From the IMG/VR virus record IMGVR_UViG_3300025324_000026, positions 1-31,105 of that record: a stretch of DNA of 31,105 nucleotides; one strand, given 5' to 3'. The stretch is from a virus. Each line of letters opens with the position of its first letter. Within the stretch, counting starts at the first letter, position 1. Shown here piece after piece: positions 15,281-22,285 of this stretch. The position numbers and the translations under genes were made by a program. Below the pieces are notes generated by a model, which saw only the letters and a list, made by a program, of their open reading frames with translations, was not told the origin of the DNA and searched no databases.

Positions 15281-16208
15281 CGTAGCCCCCCCTGTAATTT
15301 ATTGAAAATTTATTCTTTACTTTTTCGTTATTGAAAACATTTCCAACACTCATATCGCCCTCAAATTCTTCTATGAGTAACAGTCCTCCGAAACATTTTA
15401 CGATTGGGCAATCGCAAACAACACTCACCACTTCACCGACAGTTGAGTTATAAAAATCAAATTCATCATTTACAACTTGCGCCTTTTTGATGATTATTTT
15501 TTTTTCTCCAATAAAGCCATATGCGCTTCCGAATGGCTCTGACACTGCTCTTATGTGCCGATGTATATCATGTACGGATTTTGTCCAGTCAATCAGGTTA
15601 TACTCGTAGGTTCTCTTGGGATAGAATGTAGGACTGATATTTTTTTGAGGCGTTGGCGATATTTCTCCGTTAATAATTTTTAGAATGTTTTTCTTTACCA
15701 AAAAAACCATTGCCATAGTGTTTTTTATGTGCATTGTCTTTGCCGTATCGGTGTCGGTTATCTCAAACTTATATTTATCCACAATATCGCCATCGTCTAT
15801 TCCTGGTTTGTATTTAAAAAGATTAGTATAAAAAGATTTCCTACCTTCTATTAAAGCCCAATTCATCGGGGAGCGACCCCTTCCAATGGGGAGGTCAAAT
15901 GCGCTGCCGTGCATACCATACACACCGAAACTGAATGTGTTTAGCGCTTCTTCGGGTATTAGTCGTTGCCAGCCTAAACAAAAACCTATGTCGTATTTTT
16001 TGTTTTTGAAATACTCAATGTCATTTTTTAATGAATATGTGTTTGCCCGATATTTGAATGGCAAAATTTCTTTGTACCCTGCAACTGAATTTATCATTGC
16101 ACACTCCGGGGATATTGTTATCAGGTCGGCTTCCGTAAAAACACTTAATAGCGAAACTGTAGTGTCCTTACAGCCGAATATTGCTATTGATATATCTTTC
16201 AAATTCAT
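15267..16208 (-). CDS. Formyltransferase-fold protein (sugar N-formyltransferase-like)
   Basis: 313 aa. Residues about 70-145 show the formyl-THF transferase core: YDIGFCLGWQRLIPEEAL, YGMHGSAFDLPIGRGRSPMNWAL, FYTNLFKYKPGIDDGDIV. The catalytic His (about 100) and the Asp of GIDDGDI (about 138-139) are present. The Asn that precedes His in methionyl-tRNA formyltransferase (N-x-H) is Gly here (G98-M-H). In glycan gene clusters such enzymes N-formylate amino sugars using N10-formyl-THF. That role fits the neighbours better than tRNA formylation. It overlaps its upstream neighbour by 41 bp. Confidence 0.82.
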   Translation of the reverse strand: MNLKDISIAIFGCKDTTVSLLSVFTEADLITISPECAMINSVAGYKEILPFKYRANTYSLKNDIEYFKNKKYDIGFCLGWQRLIPEEALNTFSFGVYGMHGSAFDLPIGRGRSPMNWALIEGRKSFYTNLFKYKPGIDDGDIVDKYKFEITDTDTAKTMHIKNTMAMVFLVKKNILKIINGEISPTPQKNISPTFYPKRTYEYNLIDWTKSVHDIHRHIRAVSEPFGSAYGFIGEKKIIIKKAQVVNDEFDFYNSTVGEVVSVVCDCPIVKCFGGLLLIEEFEGDMSVGNVFNNEKVKNKFSINYRGGYDEGC

Positions 16209-16821
16209 CTTGTTTTTTTTCCTTTATTTTTTTTATGTTTTCATGTAGGTGGTCGCTGCCATTCATCCACCAGATAGGGTGAATAAGTACCTGTAAGGGA
16301 TAAGAAACAATAAATTCTTTTGATTCAAAAATTCCATGAATTGTTTTATCGCACCGGCTGTCAGAAAAATATTTAATGTCTGAAAAATATTCTTTTTCGT
16401 AACTGTGGTGAAAGGGGAGGGTGTTGTTATTTAGAAAATATTTGTCGGGTCTGTGGATTGAGGTAAAATATTCTTTTTTCGGAAACCTCTCTTTTATTAT
16501 ATTCATTTGTTGCCAAAACTGCTCTCTTATGTTTTTTCCGTCTGTTATATTAAAATGAAGTCCTACATTATGATTGTTTCCTATGTATTGCAGAATATAC
16601 TCTTTGTCGGTGTCAAATAAATTATATGCGGAAGAACCAACCAAAAAAAAATAATTTGCCTTAATTCCCATATCCGTTTCCATCTTCGCCATTTCGTAAG
16701 CGGATTCAAGGCTGAAATCTATATCGTGTCGCAAAATAAGGTCTCCAACATTATACTGTTTTTTGTGAAAATCCACAAAAGTATAATTTGATTTAAGCCT
16801 ATGTAATACTTCGCTATACAT
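16168..16821 (-). CDS. Polysaccharide-deacetylase-like (NodB/CE4-type) protein
   Basis: 217 aa. NodB-type features: ILRHDIDFSLESAYEMAKMETDMGI (HD motif in the first strand-helix unit, with the A-x3-A-x3-E spacing of this subgroup), ANYFFLVGSSAYN, NHNVGLHFN, and FTSIHRPDKYFL, whose His could be a metal ligand. Enzymes of this class remove N-acetyl groups from sugars. A free amine made this way would be a substrate for the adjacent formyltransferase. The start overlaps the preceding stop as TAATG. Confidence 0.78.
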   Translation of the reverse strand: MYSEVLHRLKSNYTFVDFHKKQYNVGDLILRHDIDFSLESAYEMAKMETDMGIKANYFFLVGSSAYNLFDTDKEYILQYIGNNHNVGLHFNITDGKNIREQFWQQMNIIKERFPKKEYFTSIHRPDKYFLNNNTLPFHHSYEKEYFSDIKYFSDSRCDKTIHGIFESKEFIVSYPLQVLIHPIWWMNGSDHLHENIKKIKEKKQDEFERYINSNIRL

Positions 16822-17543
16822 TAAAGTAGTTGCCTTTTTGGTCTTGATTTTACTACATCATAAATAGAATACTTATATTCCACTCCCAACCTGTTCAATG
16901 TTCCGTTTGGTAGATTCTTTCGGTAAAGATAAATCGGCTCATAAACTATTCCTATCCTGTCTTTACCACACATTTCAAGGCACGAAAACATTGTTTCTGA
17001 TTCGGTGGTGCTGTCTATCCACTTCCCGTTAATCATAAAATCTTCTTGTGGAATTTTCGCAAAAATGAATTGATAAAAGGTGTTGGGGCAGGTGGAACGG
17101 TAAAGGACTTTTCTGTAATCTCTATTTTTGTGTGTTTCTTCGTCAAAATCAAGTTGAAATGTTTTGGGGAGCATTTCTCCTCTTTGGTCTATCCAGTTTC
17201 CGTAGGTCATCCACTTTCCCTTCATGTAGTAATCTACAACTGTTTCAAGGCAATGGGGAAGCATTTCATCATCCATTCCCAATAACAAAATAATATCATC
17301 GGGATTTGCGTATTTGTGAATGGCAAAATATCTCCTGTGGGCTGCACCGCGATTATCGGGGTGTATTTCGCTAATAATGTTCGGGGTTGAAAATTTCAGT
17401 ATCTCGGATTCCGTGTCGTCTGTACTACCGTCTGAAATGGCAATGAGTAAGAAGTTTTTATATGTTTGGTTTATCGCGCTATCTAAACATTTCTTAACAT
17501 ATTCGGAGCAATTAAAACCGGTGCATATAATTACAAATCTCAT
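16821..17543 (-). CDS. Family 2 glycosyltransferase
   Basis: 240 aa with classic GT2 features. The N-terminal strand MRFVIICTGFNCSEYVKKCL and CLDSAINQTYKNFLLIAISDGSTDDT (conserved DGSTDDT) form the nucleotide-binding half. The metal site is ILLLGMDDEML in place of DxD, followed by YGNWIDQRG in the acceptor region. It is the first gene of the glycan operon. It begins 18 bp after the terminator U-tract at 17561-17566 and no promoter lies between, so expression depends on read-through from upstream. Its stop is TAATG-coupled to the next gene. Confidence 0.88.
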   Translation of the reverse strand: MRFVIICTGFNCSEYVKKCLDSAINQTYKNFLLIAISDGSTDDTESEILKFSTPNIISEIHPDNRGAAHRRYFAIHKYANPDDIILLLGMDDEMLPHCLETVVDYYMKGKWMTYGNWIDQRGEMLPKTFQLDFDEETHKNRDYRKVLYRSTCPNTFYQFIFAKIPQEDFMINGKWIDSTTESETMFSCLEMCGKDRIGIVYEPIYLYRKNLPNGTLNRLGVEYKYSIYDVVKSRPKRQLL

Positions 17544-17560
17544 TTCACATTGTATTTTAC

Positions 17561-17592
17561 AAAAAAGGCAGTCCGAGTTTCCGAACCGCCTT
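17561..17592 (-). terminator. Intrinsic terminator after the 140-aa gene
   Basis: On the minus strand AAGGCGGTTCGG (17592-17581) pairs with the segment 17577-17565 (CTCGGACTGCCTT) with a few G-U pairs around an AAA-containing loop, followed by a run of six U (17566-17561). It lies 24 bp after the stop of the 140-aa gene and just before the glycan operon, so it should set a strong-to-weak expression step. Confidence 0.8.
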
Positions 17593-17615
17593 GTATTATT
17601 AAAGTGCAGAAATTC

Positions 17616-18038
17616 TTAGTTTCTGCTTGCGATGGTAGTGTCAAGTTCGGCAACGGTCTCCTGAACAAGAATGTAGTTGAGTTGCGCTCCGTAAGCATCG
17701 TACTCAATCTTCGTGTTGATAGTGCCGGAAACAAATTCCTCTTTGTGCTTTATTCGGAAGTTGTTTATCCATTCCACCGAACCGTCTTCAAGGGTTACGG
17801 GGAACATACAAGGGGCTGTGCCGGGTGTGTCTGCTCCGCCCTGCGCCACAGATGTGCCACCGATAGTGGTTCCGGATTCAGTAACGATGTGGCTTTCTAC
17901 CCTTGCGCCATCGCGCTCGTAAAAAACCTGTGCGCCCAGCGTATCGTCAATGACGGAAATAAAGGTCGTTTCTGTAAGTGTGAAAGAATCCCCCGATGAT
18001 GCTTGTGTCAGCGGTACTTGTTTGATTGATGTTGCCAT
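17616..18038 (-). CDS. Probable abundant structural protein (140 aa)
   Basis: MATSIKQVPLTQASSGDSFTL..., acidic, Thr/Ser/Gly-rich and probably all-beta (FTLTETTFISVIDDTLGAQVFYERDG). It has its own TACTTTTG -7 box at 18068-18061 and an intrinsic terminator behind it, so it forms a single-gene high-output unit. Its leader (AACTTTAAATTTACTTATC) and first codons ATGGCA are nearly the same as those of the major capsid gene. A capsid-decoration, head-fibre or similar role is inferred from this and from the composition. No family is recognised. Confidence 0.75.
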   Translation of the reverse strand: MATSIKQVPLTQASSGDSFTLTETTFISVIDDTLGAQVFYERDGARVESHIVTESGTTIGGTSVAQGGADTPGTAPCMFPVTLEDGSVEWINNFRIKHKEEFVSGTINTKIEYDAYGAQLNYILVQETVAELDTTIASRN

Positions 18039-18060
18039 GATAAGTAAATTTAAAGTTGGG

Positions 18061-18068
18061 CAAAAGTA
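18061..18068 (-). promoter_or_regulatory. -7 element (TACTTTTG) before the 140-aa gene
   Basis: TACTTTTG fits TAnnTTTG. No TTG is found at the usual -33 distance, which is AT-rich. The same octamer precedes the portal gene (23311-23318) and the double-HTH gene. Confidence 0.5.
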
Positions 18069-18100
18069 ATTAATTTTTGAATAAAAAAATTTTTCTTTTA

Positions 18101-18703
18101 TTATTTTTCCAAAACCGCAATAATATCTTTATCTTTCATACAATAATATTTTTTGCCCTCTACCTCAATATCGTAGTCGGAATTGGCTGTAAAAGCAACT
18201 GTGTCGCCTTTCTTCGCTCCTTGTTCGGCAAGTTTTTTATTCATGTGCCTCAGAATACCTATGTTCTTGCTTTCCTTTATTGCTGAATCGGGAGTAATTA
18301 TCAAAGAGGATTTTTTTTCTTCGTTTGTCGGCTCTACAAGGCAATGTTCTCCAAGCATTTCAATTTTTTCTTCCACGATTTTGCAGAAAATACTTTCATA
18401 AATTATATGATAAAGAATTTCACCATTTACCTCAACTTGGTTTTCTTCATCGCAAAGAAAGTGGTGACAAAAAACTTTATCGCCTTTCTTTATTTCTATT
18501 TTCTGTTTGTTGCTTAATTTGGCGGGAACATATTCTACAATACCGTCTTGGGTCACATTTCCTGCGTGGTGAGGATTAAACCTTGTATCAATAACAATGT
18601 TTATTCCCCCTGCAAGGGTTTTGTTCTTTGCCTTATCTTTATCCGCACGGATAAATACATAGTCCCTGATTGGAGCAAAGTTTTTAGAATCTATTGATAG
18701 CAT
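18101..18703 (-). CDS. Tandem GroES-like co-chaperonin
   Basis: 200 aa with two GroES-type (Cpn10) beta-barrel repeats. Repeat 1 (about 8-110): FAPIRDYVFIRADKDKAKNK, GGINIVIDTR, GIVEYVPAK, IKKGDKVFCHHFLC, VNGEILYHIIYESIFCKI. Repeat 2 (about 114-200): MLGEHCLVEPTNEEKKSSLI, NIGILRHMN, AKKGDTVAFTANSDYDIEVEG, KYYCMKDKDIIAVL. Each has the start strand, the mobile-loop region, the KKGD turn and the closing IY/V segment. Known phage co-chaperonins replace host GroES for capsid folding; here two domains are fused in one chain. The start shares one base with the preceding stop (TAATG). Confidence 0.82.
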   Translation of the reverse strand: MLSIDSKNFAPIRDYVFIRADKDKAKNKTLAGGINIVIDTRFNPHHAGNVTQDGIVEYVPAKLSNKQKIEIKKGDKVFCHHFLCDEENQVEVNGEILYHIIYESIFCKIVEEKIEMLGEHCLVEPTNEEKKSSLIITPDSAIKESKNIGILRHMNKKLAEQGAKKGDTVAFTANSDYDIEVEGKKYYCMKDKDIIAVLEK

Positions 18704-19068
18704 TACACGAAATTTTCAATTATTACAGGTTGTTGTTCGCAGTATTTCCACAGCGTTTCTTCTTTCTTATTTACCCCTGTACGCTTGTGCGCCTTCAGTT
18801 CTTCCGAAAGTTCCATGATTTCTTTTTCTCCACTGCGCTTTACAATGAAACACTGATATTGTACATGACCTGTTAGGTAGTAGTAGTTTTCATCTCGCCT
18901 TATCTGAGAAATAACAAACCATTGCCAATCTTTTTTTTCTTTTCCTGTTTCGGGGATAGGATACTTGTTGCCTACTTGCCATACAAGGGAATTTTCTTTG
19001 AGAGGGTCGCCAATGATTAACTTTCGTATGTTGGCATTGTCAAGGGGCTGTCGGTGGAGTTCTTGCAT
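18703..19068 (-). CDS. Hypothetical protein upstream of the co-chaperonin (121 aa)
   Basis: MQELHRQPLDNANIRKLIIGDPLKENSLVWQVGNKYPIPETGKEKK..., an alpha/beta protein with aromatic DWQWFVISQIRRDENYYYLTGHVQYQCFIV in the middle and a C-terminal EETLWKYCEQQPVIIENFV. No family is recognised. It is the first gene of the co-chaperonin transcript. Its leader ATCAAATACAATACA is related to that of the TerL operon. A near-consensus -7 box (TATCTTCG) lies at 19099-19092. Confidence 0.7.
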   Translation of the reverse strand: MQELHRQPLDNANIRKLIIGDPLKENSLVWQVGNKYPIPETGKEKKDWQWFVISQIRRDENYYYLTGHVQYQCFIVKRSGEKEIMELSEELKAHKRTGVNKKEETLWKYCEQQPVIIENFV

Positions 19069-19165
19069 TGTATTGTATTTGATTTTCGGGGCGAAGATAG
19101 GATTTTTTTCTTTGCCGGGTTGTTTATCATCGCTGTATGTTGGTAATTTTCTTTTTTATTCTTTC

Positions 19166-19320
19166 GGATGTCTGGCTATATGCGGGTGAAACTCCCCTAC
19201 CCTAAAGGGATAGGGGCTTCGTGCTTCACAGAACGGCTATTGCCTTTCTCCACACGCTTGACATCCGACATTTCCTGCCGTAGTTGTTTGACATTATTTT
19301 TATAGAAACAAAAATCTCTT
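19166..19320 (-). ncRNA. Candidate omega RNA from the 3' end of tnpB
   Basis: In TnpB elements the guide RNA scaffold covers the 3' end of tnpB and the right-end hairpin, with the guide taken from flanking DNA. Here the tnpB stop (19199-19197) lies inside that hairpin. The guide would be the bases just after TTTCAC, beginning CCGCATATAG (19185 downward). The 5' limit is a guess from known lengths. Confidence 0.4.
19194..19216 (-). repeat. Right-end hairpin of the TnpB element
   Basis: CCCCTATCCC-TTTA-GGGTAGGGG forms a stem of about 9 bp with a TTTA loop and overlaps the tnpB stop codon, a layout typical of IS200/IS605 right ends. Confidence 0.8.
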
Positions 19321-20402
19321 ATGTTCAGCGAAGCGTTTTTATCACGGTCATTTACAGAACCGCAATTAGCACAAGTCCACTCTCTGTCTTTCAGAGTAAG
19401 CGAATGGTTTGTTGCTCCACATGGATTACAGATTTTTGATGATGCTTCAAATTGTCCGCAACGCAAAATATTTGAACCATACCACAATGCCTTGTACTCA
19501 ATTAGCGTATTGAATTTACCTATTGCAATATCGCTTAATGCTTGTGCAAGTTTATGGTTTGCCATCATGTTTTTTGCTTTCAATGTTTCAAGACAGACAG
19601 TTTGGTTTTCGCTGACTAATTTCTTTGTAACCTTATGCAAAAAATCATTTCTTTTGTTGCTGACTTTCTCATGTTGCTTTGCCAGAGCGATACGGGCTTT
19701 GTTTCTATTATTGCTTCCTTTTACTTTTTTACTTACTTTTCGTTGTAACTGTTTTAATCGCCTTAATGACTTCCGTAGATGCTTTGGATTTTTAATTTGT
19801 TCTCCATTGCTCAAAGTTGCAAATGTTTTAATTCCTAAATCTACTCCAACTGCTTTTTTTATCGTAGGAACTTTTGATGTTTTTTCTTTGTCATTAGTTT
19901 CAACAAGCACCGAAGCGAAGTATTTACCTGTTGGAGTTTTGCTGATGGTAGTGGTTTTTATTTTACCCTCAAACTTTCTATGCAGGACAATATTGATACC
20001 TGACTTTAATTTAGGAATGAATAATTTACCTCCATCAAAATCTACTTTTGCATTTTGCGGAATAGAAAAACTTTGTCTGTTATCATGCTTTGATTTGAAA
20101 CGAGGAAACCCTTTTTTCTCTTTGAAGAAACGAGTAAATGCCTTATCTAAATTCTCTAAACTTGCTTGTAATGTTTGACTATTCACTTCAGATAGCCATT
20201 TTGTTTCTTCTGTTTCCTTTAGTTTCGGAAGGGTTGCCTGTATATCAAATCGTGATGGGGATTTTCCTGTTTCCTTGTATGATTTTACCTTTGTATCAAG
20301 CGCATGATTGTAAATCCAACGAGAACAACCCAAATGCTGATGAATTACATTTGCCTGTTCTTTGGTCGGGTATAACCTGTACTTATATGCACGGAGTAAC
20401 AT
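19197..20402 (-). CDS. tnpB: TnpB RNA-guided nuclease (IS200/IS605 family)
   Basis: 401 aa from ATG 20402 (MLLRAYKYRLYPTKEQ), the usual TnpB opening; the in-frame ATG at 20441 adds an unlikely hydrophobic tail. The RuvC-like site is intact: VGVDLGIKTF with Asp188, CLETLKAKNM with Glu272, and NDRDKNASLN with Asp near 354. The zinc finger has Cys325, 328, 344 and 347 (ICNPCG ... TCANCG). TnpB cuts DNA guided by the omega RNA and keeps its element in place after transposition. No frameshift is seen, so it is probably functional. Confidence 0.95.
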   Translation of the reverse strand: MLLRAYKYRLYPTKEQANVIHQHLGCSRWIYNHALDTKVKSYKETGKSPSRFDIQATLPKLKETEETKWLSEVNSQTLQASLENLDKAFTRFFKEKKGFPRFKSKHDNRQSFSIPQNAKVDFDGGKLFIPKLKSGINIVLHRKFEGKIKTTTISKTPTGKYFASVLVETNDKEKTSKVPTIKKAVGVDLGIKTFATLSNGEQIKNPKHLRKSLRRLKQLQRKVSKKVKGSNNRNKARIALAKQHEKVSNKRNDFLHKVTKKLVSENQTVCLETLKAKNMMANHKLAQALSDIAIGKFNTLIEYKALWYGSNILRCGQFEASSKICNPCGATNHSLTLKDREWTCANCGSVNDRDKNASLNIRDFCFYKNNVKQLRQEMSDVKRVEKGNSRSVKHEAPIPLG

Positions 20403-20487
20403 ATCGCAAAGATAGAAATAATATTTTAGAACTTGTATCATTGTATTCTAAAAGTTATGAACATAGTTTGTTCGCTTTCATCCTACT

Positions 20488-20499
20488 ACTCTAAAGAGT
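20488..20499 (-). repeat. Left-end hairpin of the TnpB element
   Basis: ACTC-TTTA-GAGT on the minus strand, 86 bp upstream of the tnpB start. It has the same loop as the right-end hairpin. The flanking sequence outside it (TTTATGTAAAA) would contain the target motif recognised by TnpB. Confidence 0.55.
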
Positions 20500-20545
20500 T
20501 TTTACATAAACAAATATTTTTTTCATTTTTTTTTGTTTTTCACTC

Positions 20546-20854
20546 CTATTTTTTAGTTTTCAAATGTGGGTGTGAGTGGCTTTCAAGGAATTTAATTAAT
20601 TTTTTCTTCTTTGTGTTGATTCGAAAAACTCCATCAAATTTATTTTCATTCGCATTGGTATTGTGTTTCCACAATTTGCCGCCCTTAAAACTTACAACAC
20701 CTATTCTTTTTGCATTATTTTTTTCACAATCATTATAGAATGAAATCAATTCTCCGATTACATGCAGAAAAGAATTTTGGTATCGGATAGTTCGCTTATC
20801 AACCTTCTGCAAAGAGGCGATTGCCGACTTAATTAGTTTCTGATTTTTATTCAT
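20546..20854 (-). CDS. Hypothetical protein (102 aa)
   Basis: The start is placed at ATG 20854 (MNKNQKLIKSAIASLQKVDKRT), which gives a 8-bp overlap with the upstream gene; the longer frame to 20890 overlaps it more. The product is basic, with IGELISFYNDCEKNNAKRIGVVSFKGGKLW in the middle and a His/Lys-rich end (ESHSHPHLKTKK). No family is recognised. It is the last gene of the operon before the TnpB insertion. Confidence 0.6.
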   Translation of the reverse strand: MNKNQKLIKSAIASLQKVDKRTIRYQNSFLHVIGELISFYNDCEKNNAKRIGVVSFKGGKLWKHNTNANENKFDGVFRINTKKKKLIKFLESHSHPHLKTKK

Positions 20855-21218
20855 TGGGTAGTGGTTTTTCCTCCGGCTTTCCATTTCCAAAATATTTAAA
20901 CACCAATTTCCGCATATCCTCTAAGTGTTCCTTTGTGGCTGAAAACTTCCCATGCAATACACTTTCATTATCCGTCTTGATATTATTTTCCTGTGCAAAA
21001 TTACATACCGCCTTTACAAATGCTTCAAAAAAGTTATTCGGCAGCGAAAGAAATGGTTTTAACTCTCTTGGAGATTCCTCGTCTAATTTCGTCTGTTGTA
21101 GGTGTCCTGATTCTTTGTCAATTGTTACTTCAAATCTGCTTGTTCCTTGTTCGTCAATGACGAAAATTTTTGCGTGGTCAATGCCACTTGCATACGGTTT
21201 TTGAATATAGATTCTCAT
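20847..21218 (-). CDS. Hypothetical protein (123 aa)
   Basis: The start is taken at ATG 21218 (MRIYIQKPYASGIDHAKIFVID); an in-frame ATG at 21242 encodes only a Lys/Asn run. An N-terminal beta hairpin region (IDEQGTSRFEVTIDKESG) is followed by a helical half (NNFFEAFVKAVCNFAQENNIK, then ATKEHLEDMRKLVFKYFG). No family is recognised. It starts 14 bp after the 127-aa gene. Confidence 0.65.
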   Translation of the reverse strand: MRIYIQKPYASGIDHAKIFVIDEQGTSRFEVTIDKESGHLQQTKLDEESPRELKPFLSLPNNFFEAFVKAVCNFAQENNIKTDNESVLHGKFSATKEHLEDMRKLVFKYFGNGKPEEKPLPNE

Positions 21219-21231
21219 AATTTTGTTTTTT

Positions 21232-21615
21232 TTAGGTTTCAATATTCACCTTCGCCTCCAAAATTTCCTTTTCTTTCGCAAGATAATCTTCCAAAGTTTT
21301 CCCCTCTTGCATCATCGGTTTTTCTTCGCTGCGGTCGGCAGCGGCTGCGTATTTCTTCAACCCTACCTTCTGCCAAAAATCTTTTTTCGGCTGCGGTACT
21401 TTTATTTTCACCGTTTCGGTTTTTACGGTGTTTTCTTCAATAACGAAAAATTCGTTTTGCAACTTTGTGAGTTTTTCGTTCAGCGTTTTGATTCGCTCAT
21501 TGTTGCGGTTTCGGAACTCGCGGATTTTGGAATGGTGGAAAATTCCCGTTATGTGGTTTTCCATTTTCGCCATTTCGTTCCAGTGGTCAAGAAGTTTTTT
21601 ATTGGTGATTTCCAT
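21232..21615 (-). CDS. Hypothetical coiled-coil protein (127 aa)
   Basis: Residues about 30-65 (REFRNRNNERIKTLNEKLTKLQNEFFVIEE) form a predicted coiled coil. The middle is basic and Pro-containing (IKVPQPKKDFWQKVGLKKYAAAADR). The C-terminal helix EDYLAKEKEILEAKV ends the chain. No enzymatic motif is present. It overlaps the HNH gene upstream by 17 bp. Confidence 0.65.
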   Translation of the reverse strand: MEITNKKLLDHWNEMAKMENHITGIFHHSKIREFRNRNNERIKTLNEKLTKLQNEFFVIEENTVKTETVKIKVPQPKKDFWQKVGLKKYAAAADRSEEKPMMQEGKTLEDYLAKEKEILEAKVNIET

Positions 21616-22075
21616 GTGTGAGTATGTGTAAATTATGTACTGATTTTAATTTTTCTTTCAATTCTTTTTTATCTCCGAACTCGGTGTGGCATTTGCGGCA
21701 GAGTGCCATTAGGTTCTCAATAATATTCTTTTCGCCTGTTTTATCCCCTCCTCGCCCGCGAGATTCAATGTGGTGAATATCCACAGCGGTTTTTTCGCAA
21801 ATTTCGCATGGGATAAAAGAAGAAGAATCGTACCCGAAAAAATCAAAATAAATTTGTTTGTGATTTGATTTCTGATTAAACTTTTTCTTCAACGAACTAA
21901 AAACTTTTTTTCTTTCTTCTCCCGATAATTTAGTTGCCGTGGGGCTGTGGCGGTTTGCTTTTCGCTCGGCTTTTAAATCAAAATTACATCGCTGGCAAAG
22001 TCCGTTCTTGCAAGGAATAATATCCTTCCTTTTGCATTTTTCGTTGGCACAAATTCCGAATTTTGGTTTATACAT
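21599..22075 (-). CDS. HNH endonuclease with zinc sites
   Basis: 158 aa. The N terminus has a Cys4 zinc ribbon (CANEKCKRKDIIPCKNGLCQRC). The C-terminal HNH (about 88-140) reads PCEICEKTAVDIHHIESRGRGG, then NIIENLMALCRKCHTEFGDKKE, with CxxC pairs, the catalytic His-His and the Asn/His of the motif. HNH proteins in phages act as homing nucleases or, when next to terminase, in DNA packaging. TerL is about 10 kb away, so either role is open. It sits within a run of small genes. Confidence 0.88.
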   Translation of the reverse strand: MYKPKFGICANEKCKRKDIIPCKNGLCQRCNFDLKAERKANRHSPTATKLSGEERKKVFSSLKKKFNQKSNHKQIYFDFFGYDSSSFIPCEICEKTAVDIHHIESRGRGGDKTGEKNIIENLMALCRKCHTEFGDKKELKEKLKSVHNLHILTHGNHQ

Positions 22076-22264
22076 TTATTTTTCACTTCCAATTACAGAA
22101 GATAGTTTAACCATTGGCACATCAATCTTGGGGGCTTCGGCAGTCATTATTTTCATGGCAATTTCTTCATTCTTTGCCTCCTGATTTTTCAAGTATGTAT
22201 TGGCGCATATTTCGCGTTGCGCGATGAGCATGGCTTTCACTTGGAGTTCGGAGTACAAATTCAT
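22076..22264 (-). CDS. Small hypothetical protein (62 aa)
   Basis: MNLYSELQVKAMLIAQREICANTYLKNQEAKNEEIAMKIM..., mostly one long helix with a C-terminal tail APKIDVPMVKLSSVIGSEK. It ends directly before the HNH start (22075) and begins 21 bp after the metalloprotein stop. No family is recognised. Confidence 0.6.
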   Translation of the reverse strand: MNLYSELQVKAMLIAQREICANTYLKNQEAKNEEIAMKIMTAEAPKIDVPMVKLSSVIGSEK

Positions 22265-22285
22265 TTTTTCAAGTTCAATAATAAA

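Larger units (their letters stand above)
19186..20505 (-). mobile_element. tnpB-only IS200/IS605-type (IS1341-like) element
   Basis: tnpB is flanked by subterminal hairpins with the same TTTA loop: CCCTTTAGGG in the right end (19194-19216) and ACTCTTTAGAGT at the left end (20488-20499). No tnpA is present in the window, so movement would need a transposase in trans. The outer borders are estimates: right near the end of GGGGAGTTTCAC (about 19186), left a few bases beyond the hairpin. The host-side flanks separate the co-chaperonin genes from the 20546 operon. Confidence 0.75.

Noticed and set aside
20407-20414. TATCTTTG promoter box for tnpB
   Set aside because: It lies only 4 bp upstream of the ATG and would give an essentially leaderless transcript; no -33 element.
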